Source: Streptococcus mitis (GTDB lineage Bacteria > Bacillota > Bacilli > Lactobacillales > Streptococcaceae). From it: a DNA stretch of 64,000 bases. The notes below the pieces were generated by a model that made no database searches, was not told the origin of the DNA, and saw only the letters and a list, made by a program, of their open reading frames with translations. Positions 34,692 to 43,621 of the stretch are shown piece by piece; positions within the stretch are counted from its first letter, which is position 1, and every line of letters starts with the position of its first letter. The DNA lies in NCBI RefSeq assembly GCF_009496285.1, contig NZ_WIJK01000004.1, forward strand, positions 1 through 64,000, given 5' to 3'. Made by a program: the position numbers and the translations under genes.

Positions 34692-35777
34692 ATGAAACCG
34701 TCGATTTATAGTTTAACCCGCCAAGGGATGCAAGAATGGGCACTTGAACAGGGAGAAAAAAAATTCCGTGCAGATCAAATCTGGGAATGGCTCTACCGTA
34801 AACGTGTTCAGTCTTTTGAGGAAATGACTAACTTGTCAAAGGATTTGATTGCCAAACTCAACGATCAGTTTGTGGTAAATCCTTTGAAACAACGCATCGT
34901 GCAAGAGTCAGCCGATGGTACTGTGAAGTACCTCTTTGAGTTGCCAGACGGTATGTTGATTGAGACGGTACTGATGCGTCAACACTATGGTTTGTCAGTC
35001 TGTGTAACCACGCAGGTAGGCTGCAATATCGGTTGTACCTTCTGTGCATCAGGCTTGATCAAGAAGCAACGTGACCTCAATAACGGTGAAATCGTTGCTC
35101 AGATTATGTTGGTTCAAAAGTATTTTGACGAACGTGGACAAGATGAACGTGTTAGTCATATCGTTGTTATGGGTATTGGAGAACCTTTTGATAACTACAA
35201 TAATGTCTTGAACTTTATCCGTACCATCAATGATGATAAGGGAATGGCAATCGGTGCTCGTCATATCACCGTATCAACTTCTGGCTTGGCTCACAAGATT
35301 CGTGAGTTTGCCAATGAAGGAGTACAGGTTAACCTTGCTGTTTCTCTTCATGCTCCAAACAATGAACTGCGTTCAAGCATTATGAAGATTAACCGTGCCT
35401 TTCCGATTGAAAAACTCTTTGCAGCTATCGAGTACTACATCGAAACAACCAACCGCCGTGTAACTTTTGAGTATATCATGCTAAATGAAGTCAATGACGG
35501 AGTCGAACAAGCACTTGAGTTGGCTGAATTGCTTAAAAACATCAAGAAATTGTCTTATGTCAATTTGATTCCTTACAACCCAGTTAGTGAGCATGACCAG
35601 TATAGCCGAAGCCCTAAAGAGCGCGTAATGGCTTTCTATGACACGCTCAAGAAAAAAGGTGTCAACTGTGTTGTTCGTCAGGAACATGGTACTGATATCG
35701 ATGCCGCTTGTGGACAATTGCGTTCAAATACCATGAAGCGTGATCGCCAAAAAGCAGTAGCTGAAGTAAATCCATAA
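34692..35777 (+). CDS. rlmN: 23S rRNA (A2503-C2)/tRNA (A37-C2) methyltransferase RlmN
   Basis: A 361-residue radical-SAM methyltransferase that methylates A2503 in the peptidyl-transferase centre and A37 in some tRNAs. The Fe-S motif CxxxCxxC is seen in [11 protein letters not shown] (about residue 116-123), preceded by the VCVTTQVG strand. [10 protein letters not shown] is the SAM-binding GEP motif. The C-terminal [19 protein letters not shown] holds the methyl-carrying cysteine. Length is normal. It is followed one base later by the VanZ-like gene. This order is shared with pneumococcus as I remember it. Confidence 0.96.
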   Translation: MKPSIYSLTRQGMQEWALEQGEKKFRADQIWEWLYRKRVQSFEEMTNLSKDLIAKLNDQFVVNPLKQRIVQESADGTVKYLFELPDGMLIETVLMRQHYGLSVCVTTQVGCNIGCTFCASGLIKKQRDLNNGEIVAQIMLVQKYFDERGQDERVSHIVVMGIGEPFDNYNNVLNFIRTINDDKGMAIGARHITVSTSGLAHKIREFANEGVQVNLAVSLHAPNNELRSSIMKINRAFPIEKLFAAIEYYIETTNRRVTFEYIMLNEVNDGVEQALELAELLKNIKKLSYVNLIPYNPVSEHDQYSRSPKERVMAFYDTLKKKGVNCVVRQEHGTDIDAACGQLRSNTMKRDRQKAVAEVNP

Positions 35778-35778
35778 G

Positions 35779-36252
35779 ATGAGTCGAAAAACATTACTAA
35801 GCTTGGGAGTGCTTTTATACAGTCTTTGTATCGTTTGTTTTTGTTTTACTCCCCAGCCTCAACTTCCTACAGGAGTGGAAACTCCAGGTATTCAAACTTT
35901 TGGACGCCTGGTTTTTCTTTTGACGCCTTTTAACTCCCTTTGGAAACTGGGTGAAGTAACCAGCTTTCTGCAGCTATTCTGGATATTTTTGCAAAACGCC
36001 TTAAATATCCTTTTACTCTTCCCACTGATTTTCCAGCTTCTCTATCTCATCCCCAGTCTAAGAAATACTAAGAAAGTGATATTGGTTAGCTTTTTATTGA
36101 GCTTGGGAATTGAATGCACGCAACTAGTTTTAGACTTTTTCTTGGACTTTAATCGGGTCTTTGAGATTGATGATTTGTGGACCAATACCTTGGGTGGCTA
36201 CCTAGCTTGGCTCCTCTATAAACTACTACATAAACACAAGATAAGGAATTAA
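35779..36252 (+). CDS. VanZ-like membrane protein
   Basis: A 157-residue protein with an N-terminal hydrophobic segment (8-24), two or three central helices (about 70-115) and one near the C-terminus. It shows VanZ-family features: NALNILLLFPLIFQLL, then SLGIECTQL and DLWTNTLGGYLAW, where the conserved E and the DxxxNxxGxxxG motif sit. VanZ gives low-level teicoplanin resistance in enterococci; chromosomal copies in streptococci have no established role. One base separates it from rlmN and one base from the ABC-F gene, so it is in the same operon. Confidence 0.87.
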   Translation: MSRKTLLSLGVLLYSLCIVCFCFTPQPQLPTGVETPGIQTFGRLVFLLTPFNSLWKLGEVTSFLQLFWIFLQNALNILLLFPLIFQLLYLIPSLRNTKKVILVSFLLSLGIECTQLVLDFFLDFNRVFEIDDLWTNTLGGYLAWLLYKLLHKHKIRN

Positions 36253-36253
36253 A

Positions 36254-37795
36254 ATGAGTATCTTAGAAGTTAAAAATTTGAGTCACGGTTTTGGTGACCG
36301 TGCGATTTTTGAAGACGTGTCCTTCCGCCTCCTCAAAGGTGAACATATCGGCTTAGTTGGTGCCAATGGTGAAGGAAAATCAACCTTTATGAGCATTGTA
36401 ACTGGTAAAATGTTACCTGATGAAGGTAAGGTGGAATGGTCTAAATATGTGACTGCAGGCTACCTTGACCAGCACGCTGTGTTAAAAGAAGGCCAAACCG
36501 TGCGTGATGTCCTTCGTACTGCTTTTGATGAGTTATTTAAGGCAGAAGCACGTATCAATGAACTCTACATGGAAATGGCAGAAGAGGGAGCTGATATTGA
36601 TGCATTGATGGAAGAAGTTGGCGAACTCCAAGACCGTTTGGAAAGTCGTGATTTCTATACATTAGATGCTAAGATTGACGAAGTAGCGCGTGCCCTTGGT
36701 GTCATGGATTATGGTATGGATACAGACGTAACAGCCTTGTCAGGTGGACAAAGAACCAAGGTGCTTTTGGCCAAACTTCTTCTTGAAAAGCCAGATATCT
36801 TGTTGCTTGACGAGCCAACTAACTATTTGGATGCTGAGCATATTGACTGGCTCAAGCGTTATCTGCAGAATTATGAGAATGCCTTTGTCCTTATTTCGCA
36901 CGATATTCCATTCCTCAACGATGTGATCAATATCGTATATCACGTTGAAAATCAACAGTTGACTCGTTATTCTGGAGATTACTACCAGTTCCAAGAAGTC
37001 TATGCCATGAAGAAATCGCAGCTGGAAGCAGCCTATGAGCGTCAACAGAAAGAAATTGCGGATCTCAAGGATTTCGTAGCCCGTAATAAGGCGCGTGTTG
37101 CAACACGAAACATGGCCATGTCTCGCCAGAAGAAATTGGATAAGATGGATATCATCGAACTCCAAAGCGAGAAACCAAAGCCTTCCTTTGATTTTAAACC
37201 AGCTCGTACACCTGGACGCTTTATCTTCCAAGCTAAGGACTTGCAGATTGGTTACGACCGCCCACTTACAAAACCATTAAATCTTACCTTTGAACGCAAT
37301 CAGAAGGTCGCCATTATTGGTGCCAATGGTATCGGTAAAACAACCCTCTTGAAGTCTCTTTTGGGCATTATCCCCCCAATTGCTGGAGAAGTTGAACGTG
37401 GTGACTATCTAGAACTTGGTTACTTTGAACAAGAAGTGGAAGGTGGCAATCGTCAGACACCTTTAGAAGCAGTTTGGAATGCCTTTCCAGCTCTCAACCA
37501 AGCAGAAGTCCGTGCAGCCCTTGCCCGCTGTGGTTTGACAACCAAGCATATCGAAAGCCAGATTCAAGTTCTATCAGGTGGAGAACAAGCTAAGGTTCGT
37601 TTCTGTCTCTTGATGAATCGTGAAAACAACGTTTTGGTGCTGGACGAGCCAACCAACCACTTGGATGTGGATGCTAAGGATGAACTCAAACGTGCTCTAA
37701 AAGAGTATAAGGGTTCTATCCTTATGGTCTGCCACGAACCAGACTTCTATGAAGGCTGGATGGACCAAATCTGGGATTTTAACAACTTAACTTAA
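36254..37795 (+). CDS. ABC-F family ATPase (YbiT/YkpA-like)
   Basis: A 513-residue soluble protein with two ABC cassettes and no membrane domain. First cassette: Walker A GANGEGKS (about 36), signature LSGGQRTKV, Walker B ILLLDEPTNYLD. Then a charged interdomain linker (about 245-310; rich in K/R/Q), then the second cassette: GANGIGKT, LSGGEQAKV, VLVLDEPTNHLD. ABC-F proteins bind the ribosomal E site and rescue or tune translation; some give antibiotic resistance. The linker length and chromosomal setting favour a housekeeping factor rather than a resistance type. It sits in the rlmN operon, and a terminator follows. Confidence 0.9.
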   Translation: MSILEVKNLSHGFGDRAIFEDVSFRLLKGEHIGLVGANGEGKSTFMSIVTGKMLPDEGKVEWSKYVTAGYLDQHAVLKEGQTVRDVLRTAFDELFKAEARINELYMEMAEEGADIDALMEEVGELQDRLESRDFYTLDAKIDEVARALGVMDYGMDTDVTALSGGQRTKVLLAKLLLEKPDILLLDEPTNYLDAEHIDWLKRYLQNYENAFVLISHDIPFLNDVINIVYHVENQQLTRYSGDYYQFQEVYAMKKSQLEAAYERQQKEIADLKDFVARNKARVATRNMAMSRQKKLDKMDIIELQSEKPKPSFDFKPARTPGRFIFQAKDLQIGYDRPLTKPLNLTFERNQKVAIIGANGIGKTTLLKSLLGIIPPIAGEVERGDYLELGYFEQEVEGGNRQTPLEAVWNAFPALNQAEVRAALARCGLTTKHIESQIQVLSGGEQAKVRFCLLMNRENNVLVLDEPTNHLDVDAKDELKRALKEYKGSILMVCHEPDFYEGWMDQIWDFNNLT

Positions 37796-37810
37796 AATGA
37801 GAGTAAAAGA

Positions 37811-37843
37811 AATACAGTACCAAGATTGGATACTGTATTTTTT
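37811..37843 (+). terminator. Terminator between convergent ABC-F and slrA genes
   Basis: AATACAGTA.CC/GG.TACTGTATT stem and T run; the A run upstream could serve slrA in the other direction. Confidence 0.75.
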
Positions 37844-37849
37844 TGGTTT

Positions 37850-38653
37850 TTAAGATTTAAAATCGTAGTCCTTAACAATTTCGATACTGTCGATAGTGAT
37901 AGCAGTAGTTGGTTTGTCTTTTTCGTCTTTCTCAGCCTTGGCAATCTTGTCAACAACTTCCATACCGTCGATCACTTGACCAAAGACAGGGTGTTTTCCG
38001 TCTAGACTAGGGTTGCCCCCTTCTTTATAGGCTTCGATAATTTTCTTTGGATAGCTACTTGTAGGCAGTTTGGCAGAAATGTCTGTCGTATTTTGGTTGA
38101 TGAAGAACTGGCTACCATTGGAATTTGGTTGGCCAGTATTAGCCATGGAGAGAGAACCACGGATATTATAGAGATATGGAGAGATTTCGCTCTTGAAACC
38201 AGTTCCTTGATCTTTTGTTTTGTCCTTATCGTGCCAGATAGATTCACCACCTGTACCATCTCCTTTTGGATCACCAGTCTGAACCATAAAGCCATCAATC
38301 ACTCGGTGGAAGGTAACGCCATTGTAGTAGCCTTCCTTAGCATGAGTTAGGAAATTTTCAACCGCAAGAGGGGTTAGCTTTGGAAAGAGTTTGATGCGGA
38401 TATCTCCTTGACTGGTGTGGAGAATAACTTCAGCCTCGTCTTCAGCAACTTCTTTAGATAGTTGTGGGAAATTGGCATTTTCATTTGTCAAGGCGTCTTT
38501 AAGATCCTTGGCAGATTGGGCAGCTGCTTTGGAACTTTCTTCGGCAGCCAAGCTAGAATCTACATAGTCATCCCCTCGAAGACTACGTTGGATACTGCTA
38601 CATCCAGCAAGGGCAAAAGTTGAGATTAATAGAAGTGTTGCTATTTTTTTCAT
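37850..38653 (-). CDS. slrA: Cyclophilin-type peptidyl-prolyl isomerase lipoprotein SlrA
   Basis: A 267-residue surface lipoprotein that isomerises prolyl bonds outside the membrane; pneumococcal SlrA aids colonisation. Seen: a lipoprotein signal with lipobox LAGC (cysteine about residue 18), an acidic linker, then the cyclophilin domain from about residue 75 with FHRVIDGFMVQTGDPKGDGTGG and MANTGQPNSNGSQFFI, the active-site arginine (FHR) and the conserved SQFFI strand. The open frame reaches 38683, but the start at 38653 places the basic n-region MKKIATLL correctly. The length equals what I remember for pneumococcal SlrA. Confidence 0.9.
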   Translation of the reverse strand: MKKIATLLLISTFALAGCSSIQRSLRGDDYVDSSLAAEESSKAAAQSAKDLKDALTNENANFPQLSKEVAEDEAEVILHTSQGDIRIKLFPKLTPLAVENFLTHAKEGYYNGVTFHRVIDGFMVQTGDPKGDGTGGESIWHDKDKTKDQGTGFKSEISPYLYNIRGSLSMANTGQPNSNGSQFFINQNTTDISAKLPTSSYPKKIIEAYKEGGNPSLDGKHPVFGQVIDGMEVVDKIAKAEKDEKDKPTTAITIDSIEIVKDYDFKS

Positions 38654-38734
38654 GGTAATCCTTTCAAAAATCATTTCTACCATTGTACCCTAATTGAAAG
38701 TGGATTTCAAATATTAGTAGTTTACAGAAATAGT

Positions 38735-39232
38735 TTAGATAATAGTTGGGATTTCATCATCATCTTGAAAATCTTCAACTTCTTTTTCCCCAGTAAATGG
38801 TTTCTGAAAAGAACTTAGTATAAAACGGGCAATTGGTCCAACAATTAGGAAATTTAGAGGAAGAGCTGCAATAAAGTTTACAGTCCAGGCACTTAGATAG
38901 GTCTTGGGTGTGATAGCAATGCCATTGTAAAAAAGTCCATAGAAGGACATGAAAGTGACCATGAGAACTGCCATTCCTCCAGAAATTGTAATGATTTTCT
39001 GCCAGCGTTTATGATGATCCTTGAGGATACGAAATGCAATTGACTTAACGATTGGTCCAACAAGGATGACATCCAATAAAAAGGCTGTGACAAAACCAGG
39101 AATGTAACCAAGGGCTAAATGATGTAGTGAAAGTTGACCAACAATAAAAAGATTCCAAATAGACATACCGAGTACCATCATGGAACACATTAGTGTTGTA
39201 AATAAAAGAGCTTCTTTAAAATTTCTAGGCAT
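38735..39232 (-). CDS. DUF2798 family membrane protein
   Basis: A 165-residue protein with four hydrophobic helices in two similar halves, each with a conserved FVTAFLLDVILVGPIVKSIAF / FIAALPLNFLIVGPIARFIL pattern, which is the duplicated DUF2798 hallmark. The acidic C-terminal tail (EVEDFQDDDEIPTII) is probably cytoplasmic. An upstream ATG at 39244 exists, but the ATG at 39232 has GGAG at the right distance and is preferred. Function is not known. It stands alone on the minus strand between slrA and a broken gene. Confidence 0.75.
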   Translation of the reverse strand: MPRNFKEALLFTTLMCSMMVLGMSIWNLFIVGQLSLHHLALGYIPGFVTAFLLDVILVGPIVKSIAFRILKDHHKRWQKIITISGGMAVLMVTFMSFYGLFYNGIAITPKTYLSAWTVNFIAALPLNFLIVGPIARFILSSFQKPFTGEKEVEDFQDDDEIPTII

Positions 39233-39326
39233 TATAGTCTCCATTTCTTTTTGATTAGAAATCAGTCTATCATAAAAATTTTTTTCTCGTAAGTGAATTG
39301 ATTAGATTTTTTTAAGAAACTGTTTT

Positions 39327-39355
39327 CAAAAAAAATCAACCAGTCTTGGTTGATT
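39327..39355 (-). terminator. Terminator of the broken minus-strand gene
   Basis: On the minus strand AATCAACCA/TGGTTGATT with a 4-base loop, then a run of eight T. Confidence 0.75.
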
Positions 39356-39883
39356 AAAGATTCTTTTTAGGATGGCGGTCAATGATTGTCTGATGGTCCT
39401 TGAGAGCCTGTTCTCCTTTTGGAGTTAGTTTATAACCACGAATTGAAAAGAGACTAGCTAATTCCTCTTCTGAAAAATGTTCATGAAGGGCTTGGTCCAG
39501 GTCGCCAGCCTTCATTTTAGAAAGTCCAGTAACTCCTTCTTCAGGAGATTCTTTTTCATGGTGCTATTTAGATGGTCAAGCGAGTCAAAAGCAGTTTCGA
39601 CAAGAGCATAGCCTTTTTCAACAAGCGTTTCTAAATGTTTTGGGGCATCAATGCCATATGTGTATTCAAAATACTTAGGAAACCAAGTTTCTGTAGTAAA
39701 GGTACCAAACTGAATTCGCCAGAGGAGGATAATATCTCCTGCCAGGAGATTGTCTTCTAGTAGTTCCATATTTCGTTTTGGGACAGGCTTGGGATTTAGT
39801 AGCCAAGCCTCTATATCACGATCAGGAGAGATATAAGGTTTGACTTGATGGTCTTTGTAAATATTCTCTAGACTAGTATTCAT
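39354..39883 (-). pseudogene. Hypothetical protein gene split by a -1 frameshift
   Basis: Two overlapping frames: 39883-39512 (123 residues, starting MNTSLENIYKDHQVKPYISP) and 39515-39354 (53 residues, starting MKAGDLDQALHEHFSEEELA). The first ends inside an AAAA run; adding one A there (CTA AAA ATG AAG) would join them without a break into one protein of 176 residues. The C-terminal piece reads as a continuation (helical SAP-like segment, then RGYKLTPKGEQAL and a DRHPKK end) rather than a gene with its own ribosome site. Function not recognised. A genuine pair of coupled genes or a sequencing error in the homopolymer are the alternatives. Confidence 0.6.
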
Positions 39884-39967
39884 AAAGTTTCTCTTTCTAA
39901 TTTATACCTACTAGTCTAACAAATTTCTAAAAAATTTAAAAATTTTAAAGTCTGTCAAGTTTTTTTC

Positions 39968-39995
39968 TTGACACCTCTTAGAAATCTGCTATAAT
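39968..39995 (+). promoter_or_regulatory. Strong promoter of rpsP-khpA
   Basis: TTGACA (39968-39973), 16 bases, TATAAT (39990-39995) with extended TG at 39987: consensus in both boxes. Confidence 0.85.
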
Positions 39996-40062
39996 AGAAC
40001 ATGTGCTAAATGGCTCAGCTATTTCACCAAACTAAAAAAATAAAAGAAAAGAGATATTAAAA

Positions 40063-40335
40063 ATGGCAGTAAAAATCCGTTTGACTCGTATGGGTTCTAA
40101 GAAAAAACCTTTCTACCGTATTAACGTAGCAGATTCACGTTCACCACGTGACGGACGTTTCATCGAAACAGTTGGAACTTACAACCCACTTGTTGCTGAA
40201 AACCAAGTAACTTTGAAAGAAGACCGCGTTCTTGCATGGTTGGCTGATGGAGCTCAACCTTCAGATACAGTACGCAACATCCTTTCAAAAGAAGGTGTAT
40301 TGAAAAAATTCCACGATTCTAAATTCTCTAAATAA
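40063..40335 (+). CDS. rpsP: 30S ribosomal protein S16
   Basis: A 90-residue ribosomal protein with the typical start [20 protein letters not shown] and the [15 protein letters not shown] block. It binds 16S rRNA and helps assembly of the 30S subunit. AAAGAG lies upstream. It is the first gene behind a consensus promoter and is followed by khpA after 19 bases. Length is normal. Confidence 0.98.
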   Translation: MAVKIRLTRMGSKKKPFYRINVADSRSPRDGRFIETVGTYNPLVAENQVTLKEDRVLAWLADGAQPSDTVRNILSKEGVLKKFHDSKFSK

Positions 40336-40354
40336 TTCTAAAGTAGGTTGACAG

Positions 40355-40594
40355 ATGGATACGATTGAAAATCTCATTATTGCAATTGTGAAACCTTTGA
40401 TTTCACAACCAGATGCCTTAACTATCAAGATTGAAGATACACCAGAATTTTTGGAGTATCATTTGGATCTTGATCAAAGTGATGTGGGTCGTGTAATCGG
40501 TCGTAAGGGTCGCACTATTTCTGCGATAAGAACGATTGTCTACTCTGTCCCAACTGAAGACAAAAAAGTAAGAATCGTTATTGACGAAAAATAA
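40355..40594 (+). CDS. khpA: KH-domain RNA-binding protein KhpA
   Basis: A 79-residue single KH domain with the [18 protein letters not shown] loop (GxxG = GRKG) that grips single-stranded RNA. In pneumococcus KhpA pairs with KhpB (EloR/Jag) and regulates cell elongation and division. It follows rpsP in the same operon, the usual position in Firmicutes. A terminator follows directly. Confidence 0.95.
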   Translation: MDTIENLIIAIVKPLISQPDALTIKIEDTPEFLEYHLDLDQSDVGRVIGRKGRTISAIRTIVYSVPTEDKKVRIVIDEK

Positions 40595-40595
40595 G

Positions 40596-40623
40596 AAAAG
40601 CGGGACGGATGTCTCGCTTTTTT
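40596..40623 (+). terminator. Terminator after khpA
   Basis: AAAGCGGGAC/GTCTCGCTTT with a 4-base loop and T run. Confidence 0.8.
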
Positions 40624-40637
40624 GCTAGGAGCAGGAT

Positions 40638-40982
40638 ATGAAGGATTTAACAGTTAGACAATTACAAGCCTATTTGCTAGAACATTACCAGCAATCTAGA
40701 ACAGAAGAAGGGCTCTTTATAAAACTAGTTGAAGAAGTTGGTGAAGTAGCCGAGGTTTTAAATGGACGTTCTGGACGAAAAGAGGGAGTTCAGGACTCAA
40801 ATGAGGAACTTGCTAAAGAACTTGCTGATATTATTCATTATACGGTTGCAATCGCAGCTATCAACGATATTGATCTAACCAAGACCATTTTTGAAAAAGA
40901 TAAGAAAGCTGCCATCAAGTATCACCATGAACGAGATTTGGAAGGATATTTGAAAGGAGATTTGAGAAATAATGGACACTGA
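40638..40982 (+). CDS. MazG-like nucleotide pyrophosphohydrolase
   Basis: A 114-residue all-alpha NTP pyrophosphatase. The metal-binding motif is seen as KLVEEVGEVAEVLN (ExxE, about residues 30-42) and ELAKELADIIHY (ExxD, about residues 58-69). Family members hydrolyse NTPs or dNTPs to NMP and PPi, cleaning up non-canonical or excess nucleotides. AGGAG lies before the ATG. Its end overlaps the next gene by 11 bases. The short length fits MazG-like or RS21-C6-type enzymes rather than two-domain MazG. Confidence 0.82.
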   Translation: MKDLTVRQLQAYLLEHYQQSRTEEGLFIKLVEEVGEVAEVLNGRSGRKEGVQDSNEELAKELADIIHYTVAIAAINDIDLTKTIFEKDKKAAIKYHHERDLEGYLKGDLRNNGH

Positions 40983-41523
40983 TTATTTTCTAAAAATAGA
41001 TTGGGCAATGTATATTGATTGGTTATTGCGAATTGTACAGATTTTGACGTTTATCGGTGTAATTTTAAAAATTAGTTTCCAGAATAAAGCATATATCAAT
41101 AATATTGAAATTCAGGCAATTAAACCAATCGAATTTGATTCCTTACATACAAGATTTCATCATATTTATGAGTTTAAACATGATGAAAATGATAAACATT
41201 ATCACCATTTGATTTTTTATCCAAAGGAAGTTGATATTGAAATTGTAGAATTTTATTCTTTAGTCTATGATTCAAAAAGTAATCGATTAGTTGTTAACGA
41301 TAAACTGCATACAGTTAAAAATTTAAAGAATTATACATGTCTATTGATTCATACAAATTTACCTGAGAATATACCTAGTTTAAGGATGAAATGGAAGACA
41401 AGTCAGGGTCAAATCGGGGAGTATACATTTTATAGTAATATGTATAACGGGAATATAAATATTTCTTCTTTCAAATATAAATTAACATTAAAGAGGAAAC
41501 TACTAGCACTTTTGGGATTATAG
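40972..41523 (+). CDS. Unknown membrane-anchored protein
   Basis: A 183-residue protein. One hydrophobic helix near the N-terminus (about 15-34, YIDWLLRIVQILTFIGVILKI) is followed by about 145 residues of mixed beta-rich sequence with a histidine cluster (HTRFHHIYEF, DKHYHHLIF) and a basic C-terminus. The start overlaps the MazG-like gene by 11 bases, so translation is coupled. Base composition is clearly more AT-rich than rimM and trmD next door, which suggests a later insertion. I recognise no family. Confidence 0.7.
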   Translation: MDTDYFLKIDWAMYIDWLLRIVQILTFIGVILKISFQNKAYINNIEIQAIKPIEFDSLHTRFHHIYEFKHDENDKHYHHLIFYPKEVDIEIVEFYSLVYDSKSNRLVVNDKLHTVKNLKNYTCLLIHTNLPENIPSLRMKWKTSQGQIGEYTFYSNMYNGNINISSFKYKLTLKRKLLALLGL

Positions 41524-41539
41524 CTGATTCTTCTCCAAC

Positions 41540-41568
41540 TTGTGAAAATCCCTGGAACGTGATAAAAT
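41540..41568 (+). promoter_or_regulatory. Promoter of rimM-trmD
   Basis: TTGTGA (41540-41545), 17 bases, TAAAAT (41563-41568) with extended TG at 41560. Confidence 0.6.
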
Positions 41569-41596
41569 AAAGGGAGAAATGTACACAGGAGATCAA

Positions 41597-42115
41597 ATGA
41601 ACTATTTTAACGTTGGAAAAATCGTCAATACACAAGGTTTACAAGGTGAGATGAGAGTCTTATCTGTGACGGATTTTTCGGAAGAACGCTTTAAAAAAGG
41701 TGCAGAGCTTGCCTTATTTGATGAGAAGGATCAATTTGTTAGAACAGTGACTATCGCACGTCACCGCAAGCATAAAAACTTTGATATCATCAAATTTAAG
41801 GATATGTATCACATCAATGATATCGAAAAATACAAGGGCCACAGTTTGAAGGTTGCAGAAGAAAACCTGAATGACCTGGACGAGGGTGAGTTTTATTATC
41901 ACGAAATTATCGGCTTAGAGGTCTACGAGGATGACAACTTGATTGGAACCATTAAGGAAATCCTTCAACCAGGTGCCAATGATGTCTGGGTAGTTAAGCG
42001 CAAGGGAAAACGGGATCTGCTTTTACCATATATCCCACCAGTTGTCCTCAATGTTGATATTCCAAATAAGCGTGTGGATGTAGAACTCTTAGAAGGGTTA
42101 GACGATGAAGATTGA
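41597..42115 (+). CDS. rimM: Ribosome maturation factor RimM
   Basis: A 172-residue 30S assembly factor. The N-terminal barrel starts [21 protein letters not shown], and the C-terminal PRC-barrel holds [19 protein letters not shown] and LLPYIPPVV. It helps 16S rRNA processing and head assembly with S19. The open frame extends to 41579, but the ATG at 41597 follows AGGAG by 7 bases and matches the usual RimM start. It overlaps trmD by 11 bases. Confidence 0.95.
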   Translation: MNYFNVGKIVNTQGLQGEMRVLSVTDFSEERFKKGAELALFDEKDQFVRTVTIARHRKHKNFDIIKFKDMYHINDIEKYKGHSLKVAEENLNDLDEGEFYYHEIIGLEVYEDDNLIGTIKEILQPGANDVWVVKRKGKRDLLLPYIPPVVLNVDIPNKRVDVELLEGLDDED

Positions 42116-42824
42116 TATTTTAACCCTCTTTCCAGAGATGTTCTCGCCTCTAGAACATTCCATCGTTGGGAAAGCTCGTGAGAAGGGACTTCTTGACATC
42201 CAGTATCACAATTTTCGTGAATATGCGGAGAAGGCCCGTCATGTGGATGATGAGCCATATGGCGGGGGTCAAGGGATGTTGCTACGTGCTCAGCCAATCT
42301 TTGATGCCTTTGATGCTATTCAAAAGAAAAATCCGCGCGTGATTCTTTTGGATCCTGCTGGTAAGCAGTTTGACCAGGCTTATGCTGAAGATTTAGCACA
42401 AGAAGAGGAACTCATCTTTATTTGTGGACACTATGAGGGCTATGATGAACGCATTAAGACCTTGGTAACAGATGAGATTTCCCTGGGTGATTATGTGCTA
42501 ACTGGTGGAGAACTGGCAGCAATGACCATGATTGATGCGACGGTTCGCTTGATACCAGAAGTAATTGGGAAGGAAACCAGTCACCAAGATGATAGCTTTT
42601 CATCGGGCCTTCTTGAATATCCTCAATACACAAGACCTTATGATTTTCGTGGAATGTTAGTTCCAGAGGTGCTTATGAGTGGGCATCATGAGAAGATTCG
42701 TCAATGGCGTCTCTATGAAAGTCTCAAAAAAACTTATGAGCGTAGACCAGATTTGTTGGAACATTACGAATTAACAGCAGAAGAAGCCAAAATGTTAGCA
42801 GACATTAAAGAAAATATAAATTAA
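42105..42824 (+). CDS. trmD: tRNA (guanine37-N1)-methyltransferase TrmD
   Basis: A 239-residue SPOUT methyltransferase that makes m1G37 in tRNAs reading CNN codons and prevents frameshifts. Seen: [13 protein letters not shown] start, [12 protein letters not shown] (about residue 47), the knot region [13 protein letters not shown], and [15 protein letters not shown] (SAM-binding). Length is normal. It is translationally coupled to rimM. Confidence 0.97.
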   Translation: MKIDILTLFPEMFSPLEHSIVGKAREKGLLDIQYHNFREYAEKARHVDDEPYGGGQGMLLRAQPIFDAFDAIQKKNPRVILLDPAGKQFDQAYAEDLAQEEELIFICGHYEGYDERIKTLVTDEISLGDYVLTGGELAAMTMIDATVRLIPEVIGKETSHQDDSFSSGLLEYPQYTRPYDFRGMLVPEVLMSGHHEKIRQWRLYESLKKTYERRPDLLEHYELTAEEAKMLADIKENIN

Positions 42825-42836
42825 AAGGAGAAGCCT

Positions 42837-43175
42837 ATGCAAGTCATTAAACGTGATGGACAAGTTGCCGACTTTGATCCAGATAAAATCTATCAAGCCA
42901 TTCTCAAAGCTGCTCAAACAGTTTATGTTTTGACCGATGATTTACGTCAAAATCTAGCTCAAGTAACTAAAAAAGTTGTCTTGGATCTAGAAGAAGCAAA
43001 AGTGGAGCGTGCCACTATCAGCATGATTCAATCAATGGTTGAGCATCGCTTGCTTGGCGCAGGCTACATTACCATCGCTGAACACTATATCTCTTACCGT
43101 TTGCAACGTGATTTAGAGAGAAGTGGTTACGGAGAACACATTGCTGTTCACCTTCATTTTGAACAAATTCGTTAA
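42837..43175 (+). CDS. Stand-alone ATP-cone domain protein
   Basis: A 112-residue protein that is almost wholly an ATP-cone: MQVIKRDGQVADFDPDKIYQAILKA is the canonical start of the domain in NrdR and ribonucleotide reductases, and it ends near residue 95 (AEHYISYRLQRDLER). There is no zinc ribbon (so not NrdR) and no reductase barrel. It follows trmD by 12 bases with its own AAAGGAG site. ATP-cones sense ATP/dATP, so a nucleotide-sensing regulatory role is inferred. A remnant of a class III reductase N-terminus is the alternative. Confidence 0.78.
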   Translation: MQVIKRDGQVADFDPDKIYQAILKAAQTVYVLTDDLRQNLAQVTKKVVLDLEEAKVERATISMIQSMVEHRLLGAGYITIAEHYISYRLQRDLERSGYGEHIAVHLHFEQIR

Positions 43176-43179
43176 TAGA

Positions 43180-43214
43180 AAAGAGTGAGATGAAGTAAAC
43201 TCATCTCACTCTTT
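43180..43214. terminator. Bidirectional terminator between convergent genes
   Basis: Perfect 14-bp stem AAAGAGTGAGATGA/TCATCTCACTCTTT with a 7-base loop. It overlaps the last codons of the minus-strand gene. Confidence 0.85.
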
Positions 43215-43526
43215 CTTAAATCGATTTTTTTGGGCTGTTTGGACAGTTGAGGGAACAAAACTCACTTTCTGAATATCTGGGATTCGAATAATGCGGGTCA
43301 CATTTTTTGCAAAATTTTTAACGATAATTTGCTGGCGGTCCGTATCATATTTGATGATATCCCCTGTAAAACTTGTATCTGAAAAAATAATGTGGACAGC
43401 AGTTTTTTTTAGGAGGGCCTCTTTAATGGCACTTGTCAGGGAGTCGGCTTTGGAATGATCTGGTTCTTCTCGCCCGTCGAGAAAGCTTTGGAACTTTTGT
43501 TGAATGTAGTTAAATAAATCTTTCAT
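43206..43526 (-). CDS. Small protein with a YolD/Sm-like beta fold (tentative)
   Basis: A 106-residue cytoplasmic protein: an N-terminal helix (MKDLFNYIQQKFQSFLDG), then a beta-rich half (TAVHIIFSDTSFTGDIIKYDTDRQQIIV...IIRIPDIQKVSFV) with the strand pattern of YolD-like or Sm-like barrels. The longer frame from 43559 is rejected because GGGAGG lies 8 bases before the ATG at 43526. Its 3' end lies in a shared bidirectional terminator. Function unknown; the fold guess is weak. Confidence 0.6.
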   Translation of the reverse strand: MKDLFNYIQQKFQSFLDGREEPDHSKADSLTSAIKEALLKKTAVHIIFSDTSFTGDIIKYDTDRQQIIVKNFAKNVTRIIRIPDIQKVSFVPSTVQTAQKNRFKKE

Positions 43527-43621
43527 CGGAGCCTCCCTTCTCTTTACCATTATATACAATTTAAAAAAAATCTACAAGATTTTACGAATAATCAAGTGAA
43601 GACAATCAAAAGGAGAATACA

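Noticed and set aside
40596..40637. Possible riboswitch or leader between khpA and the MazG-like gene
   Set aside because: Only a simple terminator hairpin is present and the space is too short for a riboswitch.
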